From NCBI RefSeq assembly GCF_032118995.1, contig NC_092668.1, positions 14,983,501-15,047,500 on the forward strand: a stretch of DNA of 64,000 nt, read 5' to 3'. Each line of letters begins with the position of its first letter. Within the stretch, counting starts at the first letter, position 1. The translations under genes were made by a program, and so were the position numbers. The notes beneath the pieces are model-generated. The model ran no database searches. It saw nothing but the letters and a program-made list of their open reading frames with translations, and had not been told where the DNA came from. Source of the stretch: Asterias amurensis. Its lineage: Eukaryota > Echinodermata > Asteroidea > Forcipulatida > Asteriidae. Positions 25,501-37,074 of this stretch are shown here, piece after piece.

Positions 25501-28500
25501 ATAAAATCGTTGTAGACCTTTATCTGTATTGAGGTAGGCGTTAAACATCAAAGATGTTGACAACTGAGAGGTGTTTGTTGTAGCAATACTCAGGTTTCCT
25601 GAACGTCCCCAAAAATGAAGGAGCGTTGGAGAGATGTGTACAATATTATAGAAAGAGATGGGATTGCTGCGGGAGTGAAAGATAATTGTTACCTTCGCGA
25701 TCGAAAGCACGAAAATTAGGTTCCCTTCACACCTAATAACAAAACAATTTGATTGTTAACGTCCAGTGCCTCGCGTGTTTATGGCCAAACTGTGGGCGGG
25801 TTGTGGGGGGGGGGGGGTAAAAGTCGGTCACAGATTGTTACATTGGAACCTGTTGGATTAGATGAGGTTCATACGTTTTCTGAAAAGTTTTAAACAGTGT
25901 GAGGTTCACCTCAATTTGAGCGATGGTTCTTTTTTCATCGAATGAGGTAAATTGTCGGATGTTGCCACTGTCCCGTCACTTGGAGTGTCAGGTTCTGTTT
26001 TCACCTTCCTCCCAGATACCCTGCTGGGAAACATCATATTGTACGGAAACACTTAGGGTTGTGAGTGTTGTCGAAACAGGTGTTGACTAGATCAAGGGTA
26101 TCGACTCCTATATAAGACTTTGGAATCCGAGTCAGTAATCGTCAGGTTGGAGTAATTACATGCCAGGTCGGTTCCTGCCGGAGGCGGTATATGAAAACTA
26201 TAGCTCGATATCATAAGTGAGAAAACTTGTATGTAAAAGGACTCTTAAAGTTTTGCTCTGAATACCTGCATGTAGCTCGAATGACATTTGATTCGTGTTT
26301 GATTTATTGTATCATCTGTTAGACATTCATTTGTAAAAACAAGTGAAGTGTTCTATCAATCATTTCAAGAGTCACGTGGTTGAAAAACGAGAAAATATGG
26401 GAAATATTTTAGTTTTTTTTGGATGCCTTTAACGTCAGCAAAAGTCACACAGACACACAGTCAGAATATGTTAAGAAAGATATTTGCTTTAAGGACATCA
26501 AAGGTTTTTCCTAGTCAAGCTATTTTCAAAGATTTCAAAATGGCAGAATATTGATGTTTTTTATTTTTTTATTTTTTAGGTTGTTATCTGCGTGAGTGTC
26601 TTCACATTAACTGCAGTCAGCGTGGACCGTTATTTTGCAGTAGTGCGCCCTCTAAAGGCACGTATGGCCAGGTCTAACACAAAAACCATCCTCGTCATTT
26701 CGGGTATCTGGTTGGCGTCTTGTATGATGGGAATGGTCCAACTGATTCTAGCGAGGTCGAAACGTTACGAGTGGTGTTACGGAGAGCGCCAGCTAACGGT
26801 CTGTACCGAGCACTGGCCAGATGCCAACCTCGAGTTTGGCTACGAGATCTTTAATATGGGTGCAACTTACGTCGTCCCCCTGGTCATATTCTCATTCACT
26901 TATAGTGTGGTTGGACGGAAACTCTGGGGACGGAATCTACCTGGGAACGCCGATCATTTGAGAGATGCTTGCCACCAGAAAGCCAAAAGAAGGGTAGGTT
27001 GAAAAAACTGAAAATGACCCAATGGTATAAATGCAAAAGGAACTTAGCCTAAGAGAAAGACTCTGTCAAGACGTCAGAATATTCACTATTTTTTGCATTT
27101 ATTCAAAGATTTAACGAGGTTTGTTCAGTTATCCCGAAAACCTTTTTGAAGCCGTCATATGGAGTTCCCTTTTATTCTTCCTGCTGATTAGAACTGCAGA
27201 AATGCCCCGCAGCTTTTAAGAGATCACTCTGACATGAAACTTTCTTTCCTTTTGTGTTCGTGAGTTGGTACCATTCTGATCCCGTTGTGACCAATGGACA
27301 AATCAAACGTATTGTCACTAGCGTACTCTGCCTTCGGCTTATTAGACAACGCAACGTCATAGCCTGGAAAACAAGTCGTCTCGCCCTCCGGCAAAGTCGA
27401 CCCCAACAAGTGGGAGAATATGTGGGGAGACATTGTTAGGGGGCGAGTTTGAACATGCGAGCTTTCTAGGGGCGATTTTGCGTAGCTTTTTGCTTCTCCC
27501 CTCTCCCTCTATCTCTATCCACCCCCCCCACACCCCACTTGGATTTCTTGTGGACGATTCTTCAGAATGTGAAGATTGAGTCCAAATTCTATACAGTTGC
27601 AATGTCTTTGATTTGGTCTGATTATCTTGGGAAATCTTTTCACGAATAACAGTCAACAACGCAATAGTGCACCAACCATTTACACACGTATAGGCCTGGA
27701 TTTTTTTTTTAATAGTGAAAAGAAAAAAAACCCGTCTTTGACAATCTGCATAATATTAGGGCAAAAATCCAAGGTACATGTATTTGGCGGAATAACGTAA
27801 ATATTCTTCTCTTCAAATAAGAGAAATAAAAAATTGTGCAGAGTTAGTTGACCTGCTGCAGCGATGCAATTGAAAAGAATACAACTTTTATGAAATCAGA
27901 ATTATTTAAAAACCCTTCGGCGCTCGACACCCTCTTTATTTAATCGTTCTTTTCTGTGAGACAGAATATCCGGGAGACAGAATCTCCTGCCTCACCGGCC
28001 TTGATAAAGATCAAAAGATCAAACCAGGGTAGCGAGTCCAAACGACCCCTCAAGCTAAGAACTTACAGGGTGACTTGAGCTCCCATGCATGGCATTTTGT
28101 AATGAGTACGTCGGGTTTGAATATTCATGAGCGGATTAATGAAATAATTTAGCATAAACCTATATTGCGAATTATAGCTATACCAACCCTTACCACATGA
28201 AGATTGTATACTGTGGGGTTGGGTATTTTGATGCACATACGAAATGTTGACGTGAGATCGAGACCAAAATACTTGAAACATAATGTAGACTTGATGTCCA
28301 CACAGTGTTATTTGTCCTAATTGTACAGAACAATTCCACACAGCGCACAATACATAGCTGTGTGCATGTTGGTAGTGTTTCTTGAATTATTAGCCAATCC
28401 TTTGTTCTTTATTTCAGGTGATTAAGATGTTAGTAGTGATCGTCTTTCTCTTCATTGGTTCGTGGTTCCCACTCTACCTCTATCTTCTGATCGTCATTAC

Positions 28501-31500
28501 CAACTTTAAATTAGTCAGCCTGTACCCAAACTTCTTCTTCGTCTACTTCTTTTGTGGTCATTGGCTCGGCATGGCAAATAGCTTCATGAATCCAATCGTC
28601 TTCGGTTTCTTCAATGACAATTTCCGGGTGAGTATTACACTAAAGCATTAGTCGTAGGGGAGTGTGTCCCCCCGGTGTATGTGCCTTGACATGGGCTGAA
28701 GGAAAGGGGCACAAGAGGGCGCTACACATTTAGATTGGCTAAGTGGTTTATTTTCCTTCCTTTCATCTGTGTAGACCTATAGTTTGAGTCCTACCTCAGA
28801 CGAACCAAAACATGACCCTGAAAAACTTCCTACGAATACAATTCCGTTTTAACATCGCAAGCAGGAACAGTAAATTCAGAAACTTATAAATTTGACAATT
28901 TGGCAAACTTCCTATAAATATTCAATTTCCCAAGCTAAAGCCTTTGCATGGTTAATTGTTTGCATGACAATTCTTTGCAAGAGTAAACGCAACTCGCATT
29001 AATAAACGCCAATGGCACACTATTTCCCTAGTGAGTCGGCTTGACATTTTTGAGCTTGAAATTAATGACTTTCAACTCTTACCGAAACCTTTATTTATCT
29101 CCTTGAATGATTAGTCGGTATGGAAGGAAGCAGTAGATTATTTATTTGGTTCTGAATGGCAATCTTGATAATCCATTTGGAAGAGTTGGCCGAGCGACTT
29201 GAGGGCAAGTCTAGTCTCCTGGGAGTTATGTCAGATAAAGCATTAATCAATACATAGATTGGATAAAATCAGCAACTTCCGGGAAAAGTGACCACTAAGG
29301 AATTCTGCAATGCCTTTTTTCTAAGATTGAGTAGGACTTGGCGTCGTGTTTTTGTGTGTATTCTTCTCTCCCGGTATATCAAAGAAACTCAATACTCGAC
29401 CATTGAGACTGATTTTTAAAGAGGGACTATTTTTCATCAAAAGCGCCTGGGGAATTCGATGTTGTATATTTTTAATGTTCTTTAAAAAAAAAAAGAGACT
29501 TGTCGAATCGAGTGATCAGTTACACGACTGAAAGCAACTTTAGCAGTCACAGATAACTCAGAGATACCACAACACTATAGACAAGCTGAAAGCAACTGCC
29601 GAGGTCACACATGCGTAGCTCCGGACAGAAACTGCAGCGAACTCCTAAACTCATATCATCTCCAGAAAGCCCCTTCCTGAAAATGTGAACAATTATTGTT
29701 ATGATAATACGGGTAGGCGAGATATATACAAATAACTCAAGGCGAATTAAAAGTCGGTGTTTTTCTGTTGCCTTATTAGGCTACGAATTTAAACGCAGTT
29801 GTTTATGGATACAACGTTTTTAATCAATCAAGATTCACTTCGATTTAAAAACATCGCTATGCAAATGAGCTGCCCAGATCTGTTTACAGGAGCCCGCAAC
29901 GCGATCTCAAGGGAGCTTGGTTTTACACAAGTAATAGTGGGTGTGACAAACAGTCATTTTTTTGTGGAGGCAGCGGCAAATTGGGTTGCGAAAAAAAAAA
30001 GTTTTGTAGAGAAGAGGTGTGAAGGAGGGATGTGGGTTTGTGTATGGGCTCGATTGCATAGGAAGAGGTGTGAAGGAGGGTGTGGATTGGTGCATGGACT
30101 TGATTGCATACACTGTAAACAAATTGGGTAAAAAAATGCCCAACCTTTTACCCAATTAAGGGCGAATAGTGAACTCCTCCAACTTTTGGGCAAAATATTA
30201 CCCATCAAAGTTGGGCACTCTGATTGCCAAATAATTGGGTATATTTCCTCATCAATAGTTGGGTATATTTTGCTAACCAACAGTTGGGTAATATTTTGTT
30301 TACCCATTTTCTGGGTATTTAATACATTATCAATAACCCACTTATTGGGCGATGATTTAACCCTTTTCGGTGTTATCCAACAAATGGTGAATATATTTAA
30401 CCCTTTGATTTACAGTTTCTCCTGTGATACGTCATACAACCAGGCATAGAAAATATCTTTTCCACGATGGCAAACGGTAGTGAGCTGTGACCTCGACATC
30501 TCTCTCAAAATCGAGAGGGTGCTCAGTGGTTTGTAGATGCTTTGGAAGGTTAGTTTTTAACTAAATACAGTTTGTTTCCTGTTCAGTTGTTGTACACAGT
30601 CGTGACAGTTGCAGCGCAAGCACACGCATACATGCCACAACCGGCATTGCACATAATGGCATGATGAAACTGAAACTAAAAACTGAAACTAATTCAACAG
30701 TAGTGTCGCTGTGTTGCTCGCTCTGCAACTGTCACGACTATGTACGACTGAATAGAAAACACAACTTCATATTTAGTTAAAAACTAACCTTCAAATTTGA
30801 TCTATATCTACTGGACAACCCCGCTCGTCACAGCCACTCCTCCACTCGCCATGTTGGAAAATATCGCTATGTTTTTTATACCATACCCAACTTTTGGGCA
30901 ACTCTTTGATCGTAGTGCGCATGATCGGATGATTTCGACCAACTAATGTGCATCATTTTAACCAACAATCAAAATTAATTAAAGTTACCCAAAAAGTTGC
31001 CCAATAAATAAGCAAAAGTGTAACCAACAGTTATGATAAATTCAGATTACGAATTATTTGCCCAACACTTGCCCAACTTTTGTTCCGCTTTTTAAACAAA
31101 AAATTGGCAAACAAATTGTTTGCCCAACAACACCAATTATTGGTTTTGTTGGGCAATTATCGACCAATAATTGTTGAAGTTACTTTGCCCAACAAATAAT
31201 TTGACCAACGTTTTTGCAGTGTAGGCTTTCTCTTCTGGTTTGTTTTCACTCCCAAATCTACCAAAATCATTGAACACCTCGTTAGCATTCTCTTGACATT
31301 TTTTGATCAAAAGTAAATGATAAACAACGGCTTCTTTATTTTGGTTTGACCTTAAACCAATGCGTGTTTGAAGCACGTAAACTTGAGTGCTTTACCCGTA
31401 ATGTCATACACTCTTTTTAAATACATTTATTTCACTCTCTATATAGTGTTACTTTTTCTTCTGTATTCCAGGCTGATTTGAGGCGGTTATTTCAGCGGTG

Positions 31501-31945
31501 TGGTCCATGCACTGAAAAGTTAAGTCAACGTAGACGTCTCAGGAGTCGACTGAGCACAACATCAAGCCTCACCACTCGATCCTCATCACTGGTTAGTGTT
31601 ACACACATGATTCAAACAATCTTTATTAAACACTCTGTGTGCATGACGTCACGAGTAAAGCGCCCTCACGTAGACGGCAATGAGATCGACTTGACTTTAC
31701 ACTTCGAGGCTCGAGAATAACACCAGATACCGGCTTTCAGAACCTTGGCACATAAAACCATTTTTACACAGGCTGGTATCGTTCCTAATGTAAATAATTG
31801 TTTTTCTTTCTTGAAGTTTACGCAACAGAGGTCCAGTAAGCTTGGCGGAATGACAAGACCAAATGGCTTCGCACCACGTGACCAGCAAGCTCTAGAACGA
31901 ATAGGAAGCGGCACTACTTGGAATGAAAGAACATATACACCGTAA
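16557..31945 (+). CDS. Class A neuropeptide GPCR, tachykinin-receptor-like
   Basis: Five coding exons, all phase 0: 16557-17018, 26580-26993, 28418-28627, 31472-31591, 31817-31945 (444 aa). Seven membrane segments are visible. TM1 has GNVIVIAV, TM2 LAVADLLTA, TM3 ends in DRY within TAVSVDRYFAVVRPLK, TM6 has SWFP in place of CWxP, and TM7 has HWLGMANSFMNPIVF. The N-tail has three N-glycosylation sequons. EL2 has CTEHWPD, and TM5 runs into LWGRNLPGN, then KRRVIKM. These last three resemble tachykinin receptors (CxxxWP, LWxxxxPG, KRKVVKM), so a peptide-gated, G-protein-coupled surface receptor is likely; RYamide- or leukokinin-like receptors are alternatives. Helix 8 has RCGPC, possible palmitoylation. 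TM7 has NPxxF instead of NPxxY. Intron 1 is 9.6 kb. The last exon could instead splice on at its final codon (ccgtaagt). Confidence 0.82.
17214..17264 (+). repeat. Poly-G tract in GPCR intron 1
   Basis: Two G runs of about 20 and 14 bases are separated by a G-rich linker, about 200 bp after the exon 1 donor. It is a strong potential G-quadruplex on the transcribed RNA. Confidence 0.85.
18026..18200. repeat. GTTAC/GTAAC repeat cluster with hairpin and E-boxes
   Basis: At least eight GTTAC or GTAAC words occur in both orientations, with three gttacacgt variants; two of these contain CACGTG E-boxes. A perfect hairpin GTTACTCATCA / TGATGAGTAAC with a 5-base loop sits at 18134-18160. It may be a decayed palindromic element or a regulatory cluster. 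Confidence 0.6.
21150..21261. repeat. 56-bp tandem duplication
   Basis: Two head-to-tail copies begin ctcgtatagagtaaacgtta at 21150 and 21206 and differ at a single visible base. The near-identity indicates a recent duplication. Confidence 0.95.
22054..22615. mobile_element. Foldback element with THAP-like fragment at apex
   Basis: The ends are perfect 15-bp inverted repeats (TTTAAAGTCACCTGG at 22054-22068 and its complement at 22601-22615). Further in, a long palindrome pairs about 22221-22290 with 22371-22463, including ccaagtcgtgagttkgtac on both arms; the right arm has about 22 extra bases. The unpaired apex (about 22310-22370) reads MPTRCIAAEC on the plus strand. That is the C-x4-C start of a THAP zinc finger, as found in P-element/THAP9 transposases, and it runs directly into arm sequence. 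No transposase remains. No clean target duplication was found. The element lies in GPCR intron 1. Confidence 0.7.
26994..28417. other. GPCR intron 2
   Basis: A 1.4-kb intron with gtaggt donor and ttcag acceptor. It contains the second copy of the dispersed GGGGCGA repeat; nothing else recognised. Confidence 0.6.
27386..27485 (+). repeat. Dispersed G-rich repeat GGGGCGA, copy B
   Basis: Matches 5587-5650 in order and orientation: gtggggagacattgttaggg, then ggcgagtttgaacatg, cgagctttctaggggcgatt. Compared with copy A it is diverged by scattered changes and small gaps. Confidence 0.65.
30011..30110. repeat. 51-bp duplication abutting a foldback element
   Basis: Two tandem copies start gaagaggtgtgaaggaggg at 30011 and 30062 and end in ttgcata. 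The second copy ends exactly at the TA target site of the element at 30111. Confidence 0.85.
30111..31221. mobile_element. 1.1-kb foldback DNA element with TTGGGCA-repeat arms
   Basis: The termini are CACTGTAAAC and GCAGTG, flanked by TA on both sides (30109-30110 and 31222-31223), which fits a TA target duplication. Both arms (about 30115-30400 and 30885-31215) are packed with ttgggtaa / ttgcccaa words in both orientations, probably more than twenty. The inner arms also pair imperfectly (catggcgagtgg on one side, gatggcaaacggt on the other). No transposase frame. TA duplication with CACTG ends fits a Tc1/mariner-type or unclassified foldback MITE; the family is uncertain. Confidence 0.7.
30545..30792. 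mobile_element. Palindromic insert at the centre of the foldback element
   Basis: GAAGGTTAGTTTTTAACTAA (continuing ATA) starts at 30545 and is repeated inverted to end at 30792, a perfect 23-bp terminal inverted repeat. The arms continue to pair imperfectly to gtcgtgacagttgcag (about 30600-30617 and 30726-30743). It is either a second element nested in the first or the innermost part of the same palindrome. Confidence 0.75.
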
Positions 31946-34395
31946 GTAGATATCAGTCCGCTCACACCTTTTACGCCGGTGAAGTCAGGGTGCCAGACTA
32001 GACTGCACATTGTACTGTGCTACATTCAAACAAACCAAACGAACACCTTTAGTGCTGGAAAATATATTGGGGTTGAAAAACTTAGCGGGAAAAAGTGAAG
32101 GCTCACTATTATAAGACATGATTGAGGGGGCTAAACCAAAGTGTAAAGCTCGTTGAATAACAGAAGTAAGCGTTTATAATGAGGGGGGGGGGGGGGGGGG
32201 GCAATTGCCGACAGGCAATAATCTAGAAGACAAAAACATTACTTCGCTAAGACCCAACCCTTGATCAACAACGTGTTTACAAACAGCAACAAAATTCCAA
32301 TCCGCTTGGATCTGTTTTCGGTTTATAAAAATTATACTTGCGTGCATTTTAAACAAAAATAGATTTTGATCTTTCCTTTTTCTTCAGCTTTCATTTACGT
32401 CACTGTCTTGACGTACATTTCTATAAGCTTTTACAAAACAGTTTAGAGGGAAATGAATATTGGCTTTAGACTTGGTTTAAACAGAACAACAACGAACACT
32501 CAAATCCTAGGCCTTATTTTGACCTCTGTTTAGCTCTGAACTTACAGGCACTGGGCAACTTTGGCAATTATTGTCAGAGACCAGTATACCCACTCGGTGT
32601 ATCCCAACATGACAAATTTTGGACAAAATTGATTGCTTGTTGACAAGTAAGTTTGTATGCTACCAACTACCAATAGTGTCCTGCCTTCCTTCAATTGTGA
32701 TTTAGCGGTAATAAGTATTTTGGTTTGATATCAAGATAACGCGAGTGGTCCTAGTCTCTTGTTCAGATTTATCAACGGAAACAATAATTGGAATAAATTG
32801 CAAGCTTTGTTTTAAAATTACTGTTTTTTTTGTATGACGTCACTAACAGGAACGGAACAGGTCAACTCCTGGTTGATGACTACTCACCATGAGGTTATAA
32901 TGACGTCATTGAAACCTTCTTCCTCAATCTCCGAGTTTGTTTTTCTTCAGTTTTTAAATAAGTAAATTTCGAGTAGAAAATACTAGGGCCTAAATACAAC
33001 TACACACAATCCCTAGTGCCAAGAACAAATCCGTCATAGAATTACGTACGCATTAATAAACCGGTTTTTTTACGGATTGACAATCCGTTTACGGATACAT
33101 TGTTCTTACAGATTGCCATCCTGCGAATTCTTAAAAACATATTGTGAACCCTTAACGAGTTACGCCCCTTTTGCTCTATGTTTTTATGTTTATGCATGAG
33201 GTACTTAAGCATGCAAATTATTCATAAAGCAACATTTTCTGCTTATGGTTCAAAGATATTCGACTCAAATCTCAGATTGTTCCTCGAAGTGGTTGTATTA
33301 ATAGAAGCATTCCACTAATGACGTCACAACCAATATGTTTATCAACGTTGTAAAGCAACAACCTAATTTACAATTTGAATATTAATTTAACAATGATCTT
33401 AAATGTACATAAGCCAAAATATACTCATCCATAAGTGTACTTGGAGTTTTAAATTTAAAGGTTTTTTTAATGTTAAAATAATATAATGGGTGCATGAATG
33501 TAATATGTACATTATACCGCCACCTAGCGTTCAACGGTGTATCGGTGTAACCTTTGAAGTATGTTGGCGTAAAATGCAAAGGATGTTCTTGGTTGAGTGA
33601 ATGTCTGAACTGAAACTGTAACATGAATCAGTACTTTATTCTAAGATGAGTTCGAAAAGTGAGGAATGTTGTCAATGATCACTTCGATTTTGTTAACCAC
33701 AAGCTCGCGTTATCCCTGGTCCAACATGAAACAGTCGGTATCACTTGTATTTTTTTTGGTAAATCAAGTCAACGAGTGTTTTGCCTTAAACGTATAATGG
33801 TCTGTATGATGTGAGAATGAGATTTAGTTGAAATTGTGGGTATATGGCTAGTAGTACCCAGATTTACGTTATACATGCACATATCATGAATTATTCTGTT
33901 TTTTTCACGGAGCGAATCTTGAATACAATTTTGTTCCGTCTTGACTTTCGTTATATTGTAGTTTCTGGCTGCCCGAACGGCATTACACATTGTGGTTAAT
34001 GTTTGTAATCACTGGGCCAAGAGAAAGGATTGTCAAATCAGACAACAATGATGTTGTTGTTGTTGTTGTTTACAGAGTGAAGGCTGAACTGAAAACCAAA
34101 ACAGAGGATAGGAAGGATGAAGAATGTGTATTAACGCTGACTTTTTATTATTTTTATTTATCTGATGAGAATTATATGAAAATCTTGTGTTATATTTGAT
34201 ATATATAAACGGCTTTATACTGCTTAAAATAGATATTATACAACCTGTACTGCTTTTGTTAATATTTCTATAAGAATTGTATATTACGGTATATTGGCAA
34301 TGTGTTTTCATGTATACAGTTATATATCATTATTATACAGTGAAGTAATGAAATATTATATTAATATTCGAATAATATTAATATTATAATTATAA
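31946..34395. other. 3' flank of GPCR and intergenic DNA
   Basis: Contains the presumed GPCR 3' untranslated region, a poly-G run near 32182 and a short GTT run near 34052. No exon-like frame with motif support on either strand. Confidence 0.5.
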
Positions 34396-35325
<930 letters not shown>

Positions 35326-37074
35326 CTCATATAAACCTGGGACATTTTGCAGCATAGCTGAGTAGAGAGTTGCAACAACTTGCGATTATATTCCATTTCT
35401 GCACTCGCGCAAAAGGTGCAAGACTAGACTGTCAATAGTGAGACTAAAAATGGCGACCAACGGCTGCGTGAAAAGGAAGTCAAGTTATCGGTCACACTCT
35501 CTCTATCCAGGCTGCTTTGAAGTTAGTGCATTAAACAAAATCTGAAATAATATTTTGATTTCACATCTGCTCCTTTAAGATTATTAAAGATGCCACCCTG
35601 TGTTCTAGAATTTTCAAAGACCAAGTATGGCGTACGTGAACAAAAAGGGGCAATATCTCGCGATAGCAAGGCCCAAGGCTCGAGATTTACACAGTCTATC
35701 ATAAACTAGTCTTGGCTACAAGGTTGTTGCTGTAAATAATTTGTATTCAAAATAATTCAAAGCTGAATCTCATGATTAATAATTAACTTTTAATTAACTA
35801 TGTTCATGTGTCACAGGAAGTGGTTAAAATAATTTCCATCCGTCAAAGTTTAATAACTAATTAAAAAATACAAATGAGTTTTCGTTTGAACCTGATTATT
35901 TTAATCAGGGACCAGCAACCATATAGCTGAAAAAAGGGCAAGTTTTTTTTGCGATAACTGTACTTCTAAATCAAAAATACTCCCTTCATAAGAAACAGGC
36001 CTAGCCGCCTAGAATGTCATTAACGCTCACAGTACAAAGTTGAAAACTTCTGCTTGAACCTTTTGTAGAATTAAACTTTATCAAATATTAAATTGATATT
36101 GAAGAAAGATAAAAATTGAAAGTTGTTGTTTCATTTTTACTTTTTGACCATGGCACTTAAGAATAACAAGTATTAATGGGCATGCTATATACTTTCTGCC
36201 AAGTTATCGTGAAGTTGTTAGGCCAAGTAATGTTCAGCACAAAGTCAAGTAGGCCCATATTTAATTGATAGGTGTGCCCCAGTTGCGTAGCCGGAGGGCG
36301 AGGGCTGCACCCTCCCCCAAACAGACTGACAGAATGTACAAAATGTTTCCATTCAATAGCCCCTCCCCCCCCCCCCCCCGCCTGAACAAAAAAAATGTGT
36401 GTTCCCTTCCACAGTAAGGAGCTTTCTTCCCGCAATGTCACAGGTTAAATATCCACATTTGTTTATAGTGATACTCCTTCATTCAGGTTTTAATCCTGCT
36501 CAAGCATAAAATGCCACATGAACAACATTCTTTGTTAGGTTTTGTCATTCTTGTTTTGGTTTGAGTAAATTTGAAAGTATTTTTTCACTTTTGGCAAATT
36601 TCACGCAATTTTTAGGCCTATTTATGACGTCATTTTTACCATAGTGCGAATTTTGGGCAAAACATGGAGGAAATTTGGTCACACCAAAAAGAAGCAATGG
36701 AATAAAGGAATAGTCAGAAATTGTTATGCCTACTTCCAGGAAATCTATCCCTCATCTTGAAGTCACCCATACGCTCATGTTAATTCCTTTACCCCGTCCA
36801 CTGCACATACACAAAGAAACTGCGTCATTAGGCAGGCACCAAAACTGCTTGAGTGAGCAATTTGTAAGGACACCCCCCTTCGGGTCGCAAGCCGGCTCAG
36901 ACCAGTCCAGACTAGTAGAAACCACTCGGGTAGGCAACTTCAACTTGGTAGGCTGTGGGGTGTTGCTGGCAGTGAAGACGGAGATTGTTTCACTGGGAGT
37001 CTTGTCTTCTTTCTTAGAGCTTGGTGAACAAGCCATTAGAGGTATAAACTATACTTATTAGAGTGAGGGACAAC
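35326..37074. other. Intergenic, SPARC upstream region
   Basis: No gene recognised. A C run lies near 36361. A splice-acceptor-like tract (tcttctttcttag, ending at 37017) just before the SPARC start suggests an upstream non-coding exon, as in vertebrate SPARC. A TATAAA at 37043 is only 32 bp before the ATG, too close for a normal leader. Confidence 0.45.

Larger units (their letters stand above)
17275..26579. other. GPCR intron 1, remainder
   Basis: About 9.3 kb of intron with no embedded gene recognised. It holds a GTTAC-rich inverted/direct repeat cluster (18026-18200), a 56-bp duplication (21150-21261), a foldback element (22054-22615) and a G run near 25806. The exon 2 acceptor at 26579 has a long T-rich tract. 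Confidence 0.55.
28628..31471. other. GPCR intron 3
   Basis: A 2.8-kb intron dominated in its second half by a 51-bp duplication (30011-30110) and the large foldback element (30111-31221). No embedded gene recognised. Confidence 0.6.

Noticed and set aside
35451-35546. Short frame beginning MATNGCVKRKSS
   Set aside because: Only about 31 codons, with no recognisable motif and no downstream exon that could be joined convincingly.
37043-37048. TATAAA as the SPARC promoter
   Set aside because: Only 32 bp before the start codon, which would leave almost no leader; an upstream exon is more likely.
36726-37061. 111-codon plus-strand frame just before SPARC
   Set aside because: No signal peptide, domain or splice logic; it lies in the SPARC promoter/leader region and the opposite strand is also open.
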